The translations under genes were made by a program, and so were the position numbers. Source: Epilithonimonas hominis (GTDB lineage Bacteria; Bacteroidota; Bacteroidia; Flavobacteriales; Weeksellaceae). From it: 57,253 nucleotides of DNA. Below, in pieces: positions 18,001 through 24,846 of this stretch (its first letter is position 1; each line of letters opens with the position of its first letter). A model generated the notes under the pieces. It did no database searches, was not told the origin of the DNA, and was given only the letters and a program-made list of their open reading frames with translations. The stretch is from positions 1 to 57,253 of the forward strand of contig NZ_RJTU01000035.1 in assembly GCF_003730015.1 (NCBI RefSeq), written 5' to 3'.

Positions 18001-19665
18001 CGAAACTCCAAAATATATCAGATTAAGATATCTGATATCGGCTGTAAAATCTGCAAATAACCTTTTGGTACTGAAATCTACAATTCCTTTAAAATTTCCC
18101 TTTGCATTAGGGTCATTAGCTAAAATATTCCCTGTGAATCTTTTTTTATTGAGAACACCGTCTATAGAAATATTGTTAAGACTCTTCCCCATCAGATCAA
18201 TATGATTAACACTGGAAGATGTTTTAACATACATTGTATTCACATCAAAACCTTCACCCTGAATATTGAATTTTCCCGAGATCAGCCCAACCTGCTTATT
18301 TTTGGTCAGTGCAGTTACATTCAGATCTTTAACCTCAACATAACCTTTATATCTAGGGCGTTTTGTGCTATAATCAACCAGATTGAAATCCTTCATCTTC
18401 GCTTGGCCAATTCCGGTGATTAGATTACCACTGGCAAAAATCTGTTTCGGATTAACTTTTACAGATCCGTTATATTTGAGCCTTCCGAAATCATCCGCAA
18501 AATTTCCGAGCTTGGAAGAAATAAATTTTGGCAATGTCGCTTTCAGACCTTTGTAGGTAAAATCTGCGGAAACATCTTTACTTTCAATAAAAAATTTTTT
18601 ATCCAAAACGCTTGAAATACTCATTTTTTTGGTATTGAGATTGATTTCCTGGGATCGAATCAAAAAATTATTTAATGTGAAATTATTCAATGGACCAGTC
18701 ATCGTTCCGGAGATATTGATGGGTGTATAATTGTCCCAGTCCGGAATAAAATAGCTCAAATCATAGCCGCTGATCTGACTTCCGGGAATCATTTTAAGAT
18801 CCCAATTGACCTTCTTTCCAAAATCTGCAAATTTTGTCTTCGGATCAAGATTAAGAGTCGCTTCACCCTGCAAAAGGGAATAATTGGTATTGAAGGTCAG
18901 ATTTCCTAACTTGAGATGTTTTTTTGTCAGTTCAAAATTGGTAGAAAAAGTATCGACAATGTATTCTTTACCATAACGTTTGGTGATAAAGTTAAAATTT
19001 CTGATATCAGCAAAAACATTAGAACCTTCCACTCGAAGAGAGGTCACATTCAAGTTCACTTTTCTGGCGTCCAGCCATCGGCCTGCTTCCCCCGGATGAT
19101 TTTCATTAACAATACTTGCCAATCCGTTAATCAAATCAATTTTCATCCCCATTTTAAAGGGCTTTTTATTTGGATTCCGAGGTTTCCCGTCATCGAAATT
19201 ATCCACATAACGAACAAAATTGCTGATGCTGTCCCCTTTGTAAGTGATGACTCTGATGACTGGATCTATAATAACTGCCTGATTGAATTTTATATCTCTG
19301 GTGTTGAATGCCAACGCAAACCAGTCAGACGCCACCCTAAGTTCTTTTGCTTTTACAAAATCATAATTCTTGTAATCTTTTAGCGTCAGTCCTTTTATGG
19401 TGACATCACCCAAGAAATTAACATCAATATCCTCAATCCTCATTCCCATTTTAAAGTCATTGTTCAGCATATCAATGGCCTGATTGGCAATGTACCGTTT
19501 TGTAACAGGAAGATTAATAGCGACCAATATCAATATGATAAGAACGAGAATTGTGAAAAATATATAGCTGATAATCCTGAGGAGAAGCGGGCTTTTTTTC
19601 TTGCTGATAGGTTGGTCAGCTTTTGGATTTTCGTTATTTGTATTTTTATTTTCTAACTTTGCCAT
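15007..19665 (-). CDS. tamB: TamB-like envelope translocation/assembly protein (DUF490)
   Basis: TamB-like proteins span the periplasm as a long beta-groove and help move phospholipids and/or assemble outer membrane proteins. The product has 1552 residues: a basic cytosolic start, one transmembrane helix at about residues 28-50 (PLLLRIISYIFFTILVLIIL), a very long AsmA/TamB-type beta-rich body, and a conserved C-terminal DUF490 domain of about 350 residues (RNFQIAKNSSIRWSGSPMTP, then LSLALSPRIKFKTGLGVPIT near the end). Its C-terminal tail is Lys-rich. It faces tsaD with only 6 bases between start codons. Several long plus-strand frames inside it are shadows. Confidence 0.93.
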   Translation of the reverse strand: MAKLENKNTNNENPKADQPISKKKSPLLLRIISYIFFTILVLIILILVAINLPVTKRYIANQAIDMLNNDFKMGMRIEDIDVNFLGDVTIKGLTLKDYKNYDFVKAKELRVASDWFALAFNTRDIKFNQAVIIDPVIRVITYKGDSISNFVRYVDNFDDGKPRNPNKKPFKMGMKIDLINGLASIVNENHPGEAGRWLDARKVNLNVTSLRVEGSNVFADIRNFNFITKRYGKEYIVDTFSTNFELTKKHLKLGNLTFNTNYSLLQGEATLNLDPKTKFADFGKKVNWDLKMIPGSQISGYDLSYFIPDWDNYTPINISGTMTGPLNNFTLNNFLIRSQEINLNTKKMSISSVLDKKFFIESKDVSADFTYKGLKATLPKFISSKLGNFADDFGRLKYNGSVKVNPKQIFASGNLITGIGQAKMKDFNLVDYSTKRPRYKGYVEVKDLNVTALTKNKQVGLISGKFNIQGEGFDVNTMYVKTSSSVNHIDLMGKSLNNISIDGVLNKKRFTGNILANDPNAKGNFKGIVDFSTKRLFADFTADIRYLNLIYFGVSAGETNAVSGLVAGKISMTNLNDLNLDTSITNLVLNSPAQKLHIPDSRLKAYFENGNRIVSVDAPGAVNGRLSGRFNLEEIGNMISNSINKILVGNPLKKTYNGQYFDFELDVKQGLVSFFVPDLKLPGGAKVSGNYTGATNDLVLSADANKIKYILANKRELTEAEKFLAETDATFQPDLNKAKDSTMIDSLRLRINTANLNQQLLATVKRGQYANKVFQDVKLTATNENGQLLRIGTEFKLGSPDDETANEMKEYTVNINQTTNPAGDYVFRFEPTTVKFNGVAWTVDTSPELNHSITYRKKEKDVLIQNLRVFSDDSELLVKTADFKSGKDFTANAEVKNLDISKLLAFGKDSNSMDIRGTANGTVQIRKSGENLEPLIDLNVENIFMNGKGMGNLETKITKSEKSNVFDVSIQALSSEFLGKNTLDVTGTIDNNLASPVLNLAAKMNEFDLGFAQQFVKEIFGNLRGKATGDLKISGPINDIDYSGDIALKGFGLKLIFTGVDYSFDDTVINLSRGLAILNNIGIRDGRENSKGNVSGSIQFETLSSLGVNLIMRADNLLVLNSTQDENDLFWGRVTAQGDLYVDGPVTGLSIGTSNDGLRVLNNSTFTFNSASTTNVEEFKILRFLKRDNAGVISVEKKKRSGANMLIDFDVTIDKGSLVNVLVGDDVGNISVRGDADHLKFRMERSGNISMNGTYTVDNGTFVSQAVLNRTFQIAKNSSIRWSGSPMTPDLDIIANYRRTVTNTGDYLQMSIAQPVDVVLTTKITNTLTDPDIKFDVTAPDAPSQVRETLASKINTADEKTIQFGSVLVLNSFNVPNSGGLDFTNISKSLQNTGYNVAFKQLGSVLNTISSAFQINLDYISGDAKSNTSDRANTNVSLALSPRIKFKTGLGVPITKTQNTNANYLSVEGIVEYDWSKNNNGSRLFRAYSKPSNIGITTAITPGANQNYGIGVVYSKSFNSLREVFKKKNTTKADSLVSVTNKTDSIKNKAKK

Positions 19666-19671
19666 TTAGTT

Positions 19672-20688
19672 ATGAGCAGTTCAATTATTTTAGGTATAGA
19701 ATCGTCTTGCGATGACACTTCCGCAGCAGTAATCCAGGATAACAAAATCCTTTCCAACATCGCTGCCAACCAGCAAATCCATAATGAATATGGTGGTGTG
19801 GTTCCGGAACTGGCTTCCAGAGCGCATCAGCAAAACATCATCCCTGTTGTGGAGAAAGCATTCTCAAAAGCAAATATACAACAAAATGAGATTTGTGCGA
19901 TTGGTTTCACACGAGGTCCTGGACTTTTGGGTTCGCTCCTCGTAGGAACATCCTTTGCCAAATCTCTGGCGATGAGTCTGGACGTTCCGTTGATAGAAGT
20001 CAATCATTTGCAGGCGCATATTCTCGCCCATTTTATTGAAGATGCCAATCCTACACCGCCCAGATTTCCGTTTTTATGTCTGACAGTTTCTGGTGGTCAC
20101 ACGATGATAGTTTTGGTTAAGGATTACTTCGATATGGAGATCATCGGAAAAACTATTGATGATGCCGCAGGTGAAGCGTTTGACAAAATCGGGAAAATAT
20201 TTGACCTCGATTATCCTGCCGGACCAATTGTGGATAGATTGGCCAAAGAGGGAACCCCCGACGCTTTCCAATTCAACAAGCCAAAAATGGAAGGTTATGA
20301 TTATTCTTTCAGCGGAATAAAAACGTCTGTTTTATATTTTATCCAGAAAGAAGTGCGGAAAAATCCGGATTTTATTAAGGATAATCTGAATGACCTTTGT
20401 GCTTCTGTTCAGAAATCAATCATTGAAATCTTGATGGATAAATTGGAAAAAGCAGCGAAAGAACTTAACATCAAAGATATTGCTATTGCTGGCGGTGTTT
20501 CTGCCAATTCCGGTCTTAGAAAAGCAATGGAAGACAATCGTGAAAAACTCGGTTGGAACATCTTCATCCCAAAATTCGAATACACAACTGACAATGCTGC
20601 AATGATTGCAATGGTTGCCAAACTGAAATACGAACGTGGCGAGTTTACGGATATTAGGACAACGGCTACGGCGAAGTATGATTTGTAA
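19672..20688 (+). CDS. tsaD: tRNA N6-adenosine threonylcarbamoyltransferase TsaD
   Basis: TsaD transfers the threonylcarbamoyl group to A37 of ANN-decoding tRNAs, working with TsaB and TsaE. The 338-residue product has the ASKHA fold signatures: ILGIESSCDDTSAAV at the N-terminus, the metal ligands His112 and His116 in VNHLQAHILAHF, LTVSGGHTM, GEAFDKIGKIFDLDYPAGP, FSGIKTS and IAGGVSANSGLR, ending with FEYTTDNAAMIAMVAKLKY. It is complete. The ATG lies 6 bases from the divergent tamB start, an arrangement common in flavobacteria. Confidence 0.97.
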   Translation: MSSSIILGIESSCDDTSAAVIQDNKILSNIAANQQIHNEYGGVVPELASRAHQQNIIPVVEKAFSKANIQQNEICAIGFTRGPGLLGSLLVGTSFAKSLAMSLDVPLIEVNHLQAHILAHFIEDANPTPPRFPFLCLTVSGGHTMIVLVKDYFDMEIIGKTIDDAAGEAFDKIGKIFDLDYPAGPIVDRLAKEGTPDAFQFNKPKMEGYDYSFSGIKTSVLYFIQKEVRKNPDFIKDNLNDLCASVQKSIIEILMDKLEKAAKELNIKDIAIAGGVSANSGLRKAMEDNREKLGWNIFIPKFEYTTDNAAMIAMVAKLKYERGEFTDIRTTATAKYDL

Positions 20689-20711
20689 AACGAATATTAT
20701 ATTTCACTCGG

Positions 20712-21170
20712 ATGAATTGGGTTATTAAACATTCCAAAAAAATTAAATATCAAACGGATTTAGAAGAAATTTTAAAACCAATATGGGAGGATTTGCAAAA
20801 CTACAAATGGTTAATTACTGATGTTGATTTTATAACTGATTCTCAAATTCCTTTAAATTTTGAAAAAGATTATTTTTTTCTTGATAGAGATGAATTTGCA
20901 CAATTGATGAATAGTGACACCCAAATAATTTGGGGAGTTATTTCAGCAGTAAGTAATAATTATAAAATAGATGAAAAAAAAAATTTAACACTTTCATCAG
21001 AAAGTGAGCAAGTTTGGAAAGAGAACGTTTTCCAAATTTCTGAATCTATTCTTGAAATTATTGCATTCGATAGTGGCTACACTATTTTAAAATTCAAGAA
21101 TAATAAACTTTCTGAAAAATTTAAAAATTATTTTGAAAGTGAGGCGATTGAACTCTGTAAGCTTAAATAA
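20712..21170 (+). CDS. Hypothetical cytosolic protein (152 aa)
   Basis: The 152-residue product begins MNWVIKHSKKIKYQTDLEEI. It has no signal peptide or membrane helix and is rich in K, E, N and I with several aromatic residues (WEDLQNYKWLITDVDF; FLDRDEFAQLM; IIWGVISAVS). I do not recognise it. The frame begins 23 bases behind tsaD and is clearly more AT-rich than tsaD, which fits an acquired accessory gene. The size, acidic beta/alpha character and company resemble small immunity-type proteins, but nothing specific supports that. Confidence 0.55.
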   Translation: MNWVIKHSKKIKYQTDLEEILKPIWEDLQNYKWLITDVDFITDSQIPLNFEKDYFFLDRDEFAQLMNSDTQIIWGVISAVSNNYKIDEKKNLTLSSESEQVWKENVFQISESILEIIAFDSGYTILKFKNNKLSEKFKNYFESEAIELCKLK

Positions 21171-21175
21171 AAAAC

Positions 21176-21262
21176 CACTACGGCTAACTCGAGCATACTT
21201 CTCTCACGCTGGCGCGAGTATCTTGCTCGTGCATTCAATACGAGCGAGACGCTCGCACTAGC
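21176..21262. repeat. GC-rich intergenic repeat with CGAGCG hairpins
   Basis: A GC-rich island in AT-rich surroundings. CGAGCGagaCGCTCG (21241-21255) is a perfect 6-bp hairpin with a 3-base loop, and CTCGT (21226) pairs with ACGAG (21240). The CTCACGCTGGCGCGAGTATC part precedes it. It ends about 15 bases before the next gene's start codon. Confidence 0.6.
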
Positions 21263-21276
21263 AAAAGCAAAAATTT

Positions 21277-21693
21277 ATGAAACTACTCCTCGAAGAAAAA
21301 ATCCTTGAAAAACAAGCCAGAAATAAGTCTAAATTTTACTGGATCCTGGAAACCATTACCGGCAAAACTGAAGCTTCTGATGCACCGGAGGATTTTGACC
21401 TACTCGGTTCAGAGACAGGTTATCTGCAAACAATCAAGGAAGAAATCATTGAGACCATTAACGCCGAGAATGTTTTCAGCTTTGATTATGAACCCAAAGA
21501 AGGCGATTATCTCTCCTTCAAAAACAACCTTAAAAAACAGGAATACCTCAATCTGATTTTCCTCAACAACACTTGGATTGAGGAAGTCTATATGTGTTCT
21601 TTGCGGGAGTGTGACACAGATATCTACACGACGATTAAAACCGGTGTTGCCTTCATCAGCGAAAATGAAATTGCATTTCAAAACATCAAATAA
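21277..21693 (+). CDS. Hypothetical cytosolic protein (138 aa)
   Basis: The 138-residue product begins MKLLLEEKILEKQARNKSKF and has no signal peptide or membrane helix. It is acidic, with the pattern EDFDLLGSETGYLQTIKEEI in the middle and a C-terminal part that looks beta-rich (EVYMCSLRECDTDIYTTIK, then GVAFISENEIAF). Two cysteines lie close together there. No family recognised. The leader is almost entirely the GC-rich repeat. It may belong with the preceding unknown gene as an accessory pair, but that is only proximity. Confidence 0.6.
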   Translation: MKLLLEEKILEKQARNKSKFYWILETITGKTEASDAPEDFDLLGSETGYLQTIKEEIIETINAENVFSFDYEPKEGDYLSFKNNLKKQEYLNLIFLNNTWIEEVYMCSLRECDTDIYTTIKTGVAFISENEIAFQNIK

Positions 21694-21766
21694 AATCATT
21701 CGCACATCCATTTTAACCATTGAATTTTAAAGTTTAAAACTTATTTTTGTATCAAAATAAAAAGTT

Positions 21767-22648
21767 ATGGCTTCAGGATTCTTTGCAATCTTAGACGATA
21801 TCGCCGCGTTGATGGACGATATCGCGGTTACCAGCAAATTAGCAACTAAGAAAACTGCCGGAATCCTCGGCGATGACCTAGCTGTAAATGCGGAAAAAGC
21901 CACTGGATTTCTTTCTTCGCGAGAAATCCCCGTTCTTTGGGCGATCACCAAAGGTTCCTTTATCAACAAGCTAATTATCATCCCATTTATATTTTTGCTG
22001 AAGTGGCTTTATGAGCCTGCAATCACTTATATTTTGATTCTTGGTGGGATTTATTTGGCTTACGAAGGTGTAGAAAAAATCATCGAATTTCTTTTTCACA
22101 GGAATAAAAAAGGACACGAGGTTGTAGAAGAAAGCACTTTACCAGAAGAAGATGAGAAATCAGAAAAATCGAAAATCAGTTCGGCTATCAAAACAGACTT
22201 CATCCTTTCTTTGGAAATTGTCATCATCGCATTAGGAACCGTAATCGAAAAACAACATCCCCTTTTGACTCAGATTCTGAGTGTTTCGTTTGTAGCTATT
22301 ATTGCAACAGTAGGCGTTTACGGAATTGTAGCCTTGATTGTAAGAATGGATGACGCTGGTTTTTTCTTAATGAAAAAATCTGGAAACAAAGGATTTTTCT
22401 CTGGTCTTGGACAAGTTTTGATTAAGGCTCTTCCAATTGTCATAAAAATTCTGGGAGTTGTAGGAACTATCGCATTGTTGTTGGTTTCTGGCGAGATTTT
22501 CCTTCATAATATCGATTATATACACCATTTGCTTCCGGAAAACATCTTTACTAAATTCGGATTAGGGATCGTTTTTGGGCTAGCTGCGGTTTTGGTAATG
22601 CTGGTTTTCAAGAAAATAGTAAACTTAGTAAAACCTGCTAAAAAATAA
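21767..22648 (+). CDS. DUF808 family inner membrane protein (YedI-like)
   Basis: The 293-residue product matches the DUF808/YedI family. It begins MASGFFAILDDIAALMDDIA, which is highly typical, followed by TKKTAGILGDDLAVNAEKATGF and the helix block around SREIPVLWAITKGSFINKLI. About five to six transmembrane helices follow, with a charged loop (KGHEVVEESTLPEEDEKSEKS, positions about 122-142) between helices. Family members exist across proteobacteria and Bacteroidetes and their function is not established. A start codon with a clear leader lies 73 bases after the preceding gene. Confidence 0.9.
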   Translation: MASGFFAILDDIAALMDDIAVTSKLATKKTAGILGDDLAVNAEKATGFLSSREIPVLWAITKGSFINKLIIIPFIFLLKWLYEPAITYILILGGIYLAYEGVEKIIEFLFHRNKKGHEVVEESTLPEEDEKSEKSKISSAIKTDFILSLEIVIIALGTVIEKQHPLLTQILSVSFVAIIATVGVYGIVALIVRMDDAGFFLMKKSGNKGFFSGLGQVLIKALPIVIKILGVVGTIALLLVSGEIFLHNIDYIHHLLPENIFTKFGLGIVFGLAAVLVMLVFKKIVNLVKPAKK

Positions 22649-22661
22649 ACAATGTGAAATT

Positions 22662-22770
22662 TCAAAACCACATAGAAACAATAGTTGTAAGAATTTTGAA
22701 ATAGAAAAGTAGAAATAGCTATTTAAACTTTTTTATCCTGAAAAAACTTATGTGCCTATGTGGTTTAATA
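22662..22770. repeat. Intergenic inverted repeat AAACCACATAG / CTATGTGGTTT
   Basis: AAACCACATAG (22665-22675) and CTATGTGGTTT (22756-22766) are exact reverse complements about 80 bases apart, filling the gap before rsmE. The intervening part includes AAAAAACTTATGTGCC. I recall relatives between genes in Chryseobacterium. Confidence 0.55.
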
Positions 22771-22786
22771 TAAAATCAAATATAAT

Positions 22787-23479
22787 ATGAAACTTTTCTT
22801 TGGACAGATTTCCCCTGATTTAATTCTCGATTTGGATGAGCAACTTCACATCACCAAAGTTCTAAGAATGCGAGAAGGTGAAGAGATTTTCGTAACCGAC
22901 GGAAAAGGAAATCTAGTTAAAGGCAATCTGGTTTTCGAAGGTAAAAAAGTTTCATTAGACGTTTCTGAAATCAAAGAAAATCTTCCCGATTTTTCACCAA
23001 AACTTCATATCGCAATTGCACCAACAAAAAACATCGACAGAATCGAATTTTTTGTTGAAAAAGCAGTTGAAATGGGAATCTCGGAAATTACTTTTATTCT
23101 CACAGAAAAAACCGAACGCAAGAACATCAGCATTGATAAATTGCGAAAACAGGCTATTGGAGCTTCAAAACAAAGTCACAGATTTCATTTTCCGAAAGTC
23201 AATGATTTGATTAAGTTTTCTGACTTTATAAAAAATCTAGATTCAGAAAACACATTTGTGGCGCATTGCAATGAAAGCTTGGAAAGAGTTTCTCTTAATG
23301 ACATTCCAAAGTTTAATAATTACACATTCCTGATTGGTCCGGAAGGTGATTTTTCTGATAAAGAAATTCAGCTTTTAGCAGACAAAGGAATCAAAGCTGT
23401 TTCTCTGGGAAATCAAAGATTACGGACAGAAACGGCTGGTATTTTTGTTGCCGCTTGGAATTATGATAAGATGTTTTGA
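22787..23479 (+). CDS. rsmE: 16S rRNA (uracil1498-N3)-methyltransferase RsmE
   Basis: RsmE methylates U1498 in helix 44 of 16S rRNA in the assembled 30S subunit, using SAM. The 230-residue product has an N-terminal PUA-like domain (HITKVLRMREGEEIFVTDGK) and a C-terminal SPOUT knot with the signatures KNIDRIEFFVEKAVEMGI, LIGPEGDFSDKEI and SLGNQRLRTETAGI. It is complete. It is preceded by a dispersed inverted repeat that could affect its transcript, and is followed by the remnant at 23481. Confidence 0.95.
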   Translation: MKLFFGQISPDLILDLDEQLHITKVLRMREGEEIFVTDGKGNLVKGNLVFEGKKVSLDVSEIKENLPDFSPKLHIAIAPTKNIDRIEFFVEKAVEMGISEITFILTEKTERKNISIDKLRKQAIGASKQSHRFHFPKVNDLIKFSDFIKNLDSENTFVAHCNESLERVSLNDIPKFNNYTFLIGPEGDFSDKEIQLLADKGIKAVSLGNQRLRTETAGIFVAAWNYDKMF

Positions 23480-23480
23480 T

Positions 23481-23561
23481 TTCTGCGCTGTACGACTTTC
23501 GGGAATGGGTGTTGCATTGGCTCCCAAGATTGGAGAGATTATTTGCGGGTTGGTTTCTTAA
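23481..23561 (+). pseudogene. C-terminal remnant resembling a FAD-dependent oxidoreductase
   Basis: Directly after the rsmE stop codon a frame without a start reads CAVRLSGMGVALAPKIGEII and ends CGLVS before a TAA at 23559. The block SGMGVALAPKIGE resembles the end of the second FAD-binding half in glycine oxidase/DAO-type flavoenzymes. Only about 25 codons remain. It may mark a deletion that removed an oxidoreductase gene beside rsmE. The fragment is short, so the assignment is uncertain. Confidence 0.4.
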
Positions 23562-23564
23562 AAA

Positions 23565-23855
23565 TTACTTTGGTCTTTTCTTAGTATCCTGAAGTGCATT
23601 GAAAACTGCTTTTACAAAAATAATATCATCAGAAACTTGATAGAAAATAATATAAGGAAATTTGCGCATAGTTAATCCTCTGAAATCTTTATAATAGATT
23701 TGGAAATATGGATTTTGCTTTATTCTTACGATAGTTTGCTCGTAATCTTCAATAAATTTTCGAGCTACTTTGTCAGATACTTCTTTTTTGTAATAAGATG
23801 CAGCTTCTCTTACATTTGATTTCGCGATAGGAGAAACTATGACTTTAAACGCCAT
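23565..23855 (-). CDS. Type II toxin, RelE/ParE family
   Basis: The 96-residue product has the RelE/ParE fold pattern: FKVIVSPIAKSNVREAASYY at the start (helix-strand-helix), a central helix (KFIEDYEQTIVRIKQNPYFQ) and the strand block KDFRGLTMRKFPYIIFYQVS, ending with DIIFVKAVFNALQDTKK. The Arg and Tyr residues in the strands are typical of the ParE branch, which poisons gyrase, rather than a ribosome-dependent RelE, but this is not certain. The start overlaps the upstream antitoxin by 11 bases, which indicates co-expression. Confidence 0.85.
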   Translation of the reverse strand: MAFKVIVSPIAKSNVREAASYYKKEVSDKVARKFIEDYEQTIVRIKQNPYFQIYYKDFRGLTMRKFPYIIFYQVSDDIIFVKAVFNALQDTKKRPK

Positions 23856-24060
23856 ATTCTTTCTTCAGTTCTGCTACAAAACTGTCGTTATCTTCATAAT
23901 CGGACAACGAAAAATCATCTTGATTATCCAATATCCTCTTTTGCTCATCAGACAGCTCAAAAGTATCTTGCTTTTTTTCATACTTTGCTCCAATAAGCTC
24001 TAAAAATTCTCGAAAAAAAGAATCTTTATTATCCGGTATAGAAACATTGTAAGTGGTCAT
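23845..24060 (-). CDS. Antitoxin partner of ParE-type toxin
   Basis: The 71-residue acidic product starts MTTYNVSIPDNKDSFFREFL and has an acidic C-terminal half (LDNQDDFSLSDYEDNDSFVAEL), as expected for an unstructured toxin-neutralising tail. The first 25 residues suggest a beta strand and helix of ribbon-helix-helix type, so it may repress its own operon. It lies upstream and overlaps the toxin by 11 bases, the normal order for a type II module. No family name can be given with certainty. Confidence 0.75.
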   Translation of the reverse strand: MTTYNVSIPDNKDSFFREFLELIGAKYEKKQDTFELSDEQKRILDNQDDFSLSDYEDNDSFVAELKKEYGV

Positions 24061-24091
24061 AATTAATATTTTATAATCAAATATACTAAGA

Positions 24092-24751
24092 TTATTGATT
24101 CTCTCTCAAATACTTTTCCAAAATCATATTGCCACTTGGGATAGAGTTTTTTGCCCAACGGATTTTCATTTGGAGCAATTTTTCTTCGGATAATTTGTAA
24201 TCAATATTAGATTTCAGCAATTTTTGTTTGAGTTCATACATACAAATGGCGGCCGCAACAGACACATTGAAGCTTCTTGTGAATCCAAACATTGGGATGG
24301 CCAAAGTTTCATCCGCAAAGTCCAGTAATTCATCTGTCGTTCCCTCCCACTCTGTTCCGAAAACTAAAGCTAATGGTTCTTCGATTTTATAATCAGGAAG
24401 CATTTTTGCATTGTTCTCTGCAGAAACTGCGACAATCTTGTAACCTCGATTTTTGATGTTTTGTAGAGATTCTATTGTTCTCGGCATTTTCTCCACTTCT
24501 ACCCAAGTATCTGCACCTTTTGTGACTTTTAAATTTGGTTCAAAGTAGTTCTCTTTTTCCATCGCCACCACTTTATGAAATCCACAAGCTTCTACAGAAC
24601 GAACAATCGCCGCAGCATTTCTGAACTGGTAAATATCTTCCATCACTGGTAAAACGAAGTCTGAACTTTCTTTGGAATAATGTTCTATTTTTTGGAAACG
24701 TTCGGGTGTTAGGAATTGTTGGAGATATTCGTAAGTGGATTCTAAGTTCAT
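24092..24751 (-). CDS. SpoU/TrmH family RNA 2'-O-methyltransferase
   Basis: The ATG at 24751 (MNLESTYEYLQQFLTPERFQ) gives 219 residues, close to TrmH (229), and fits a tRNA Gm18-type or related enzyme. The upstream in-frame ATG at 24808 would add 19 residues read from the dispersed repeat (giving QAERSRS) and is artefactual. SPOUT motifs are seen: FVLPVMEDIYQFRNAAAIVRS (motif 1, with the conserved N and R), LALVFGTEWEGTTDEL (motif 2) and IPMFGFTRSFNVSVAAAICM (motif 3, where TrmH has ...SLNVSVA). The C-terminal helix is TrmH-like. Substrate is likely tRNA but not proven. Confidence 0.9.
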   Translation of the reverse strand: MNLESTYEYLQQFLTPERFQKIEHYSKESSDFVLPVMEDIYQFRNAAAIVRSVEACGFHKVVAMEKENYFEPNLKVTKGADTWVEVEKMPRTIESLQNIKNRGYKIVAVSAENNAKMLPDYKIEEPLALVFGTEWEGTTDELLDFADETLAIPMFGFTRSFNVSVAAAICMYELKQKLLKSNIDYKLSEEKLLQMKIRWAKNSIPSGNMILEKYLRENQ

Positions 24752-24769
24752 AGTAAATAAAAATTCAAA

Positions 24770-24796
24770 AAGGCTTCGACTCCGCTCAGCCTGACA
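24770..24796. repeat. Dispersed repeat, copy 2 (GGCTTCGACTCCGCTCAGCC)
   Basis: AAGGCTTCGACTCCGCTCAG then CCTGACA lies upstream of the TrmH-type gene. It is a variant of the repeat at 8198 and 26673. Translated in the minus frame it gives a spurious ERSRS start. Confidence 0.65.
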
Positions 24797-24810
24797 TACA
24801 TTTGGCAAAA

Positions 24811-24837
24811 ATAAAAAAAGCGGTAAAAAATTACCGC
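24811..24837 (-). terminator. Terminator of yidC
   Basis: GCGGTAA (24820-24826) pairs with TTACCGC (24831-24837). On the minus strand seven T follow the stem. Confidence 0.85.
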
Positions 24838-24846
24838 CTCTATTAT

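Noticed and set aside
15148-19383. Several open frames of 70-155 codons on the plus strand inside tamB
   Set aside because: All are antisense to a long, well-supported TamB coding sequence, have no leaders and no recognisable products.
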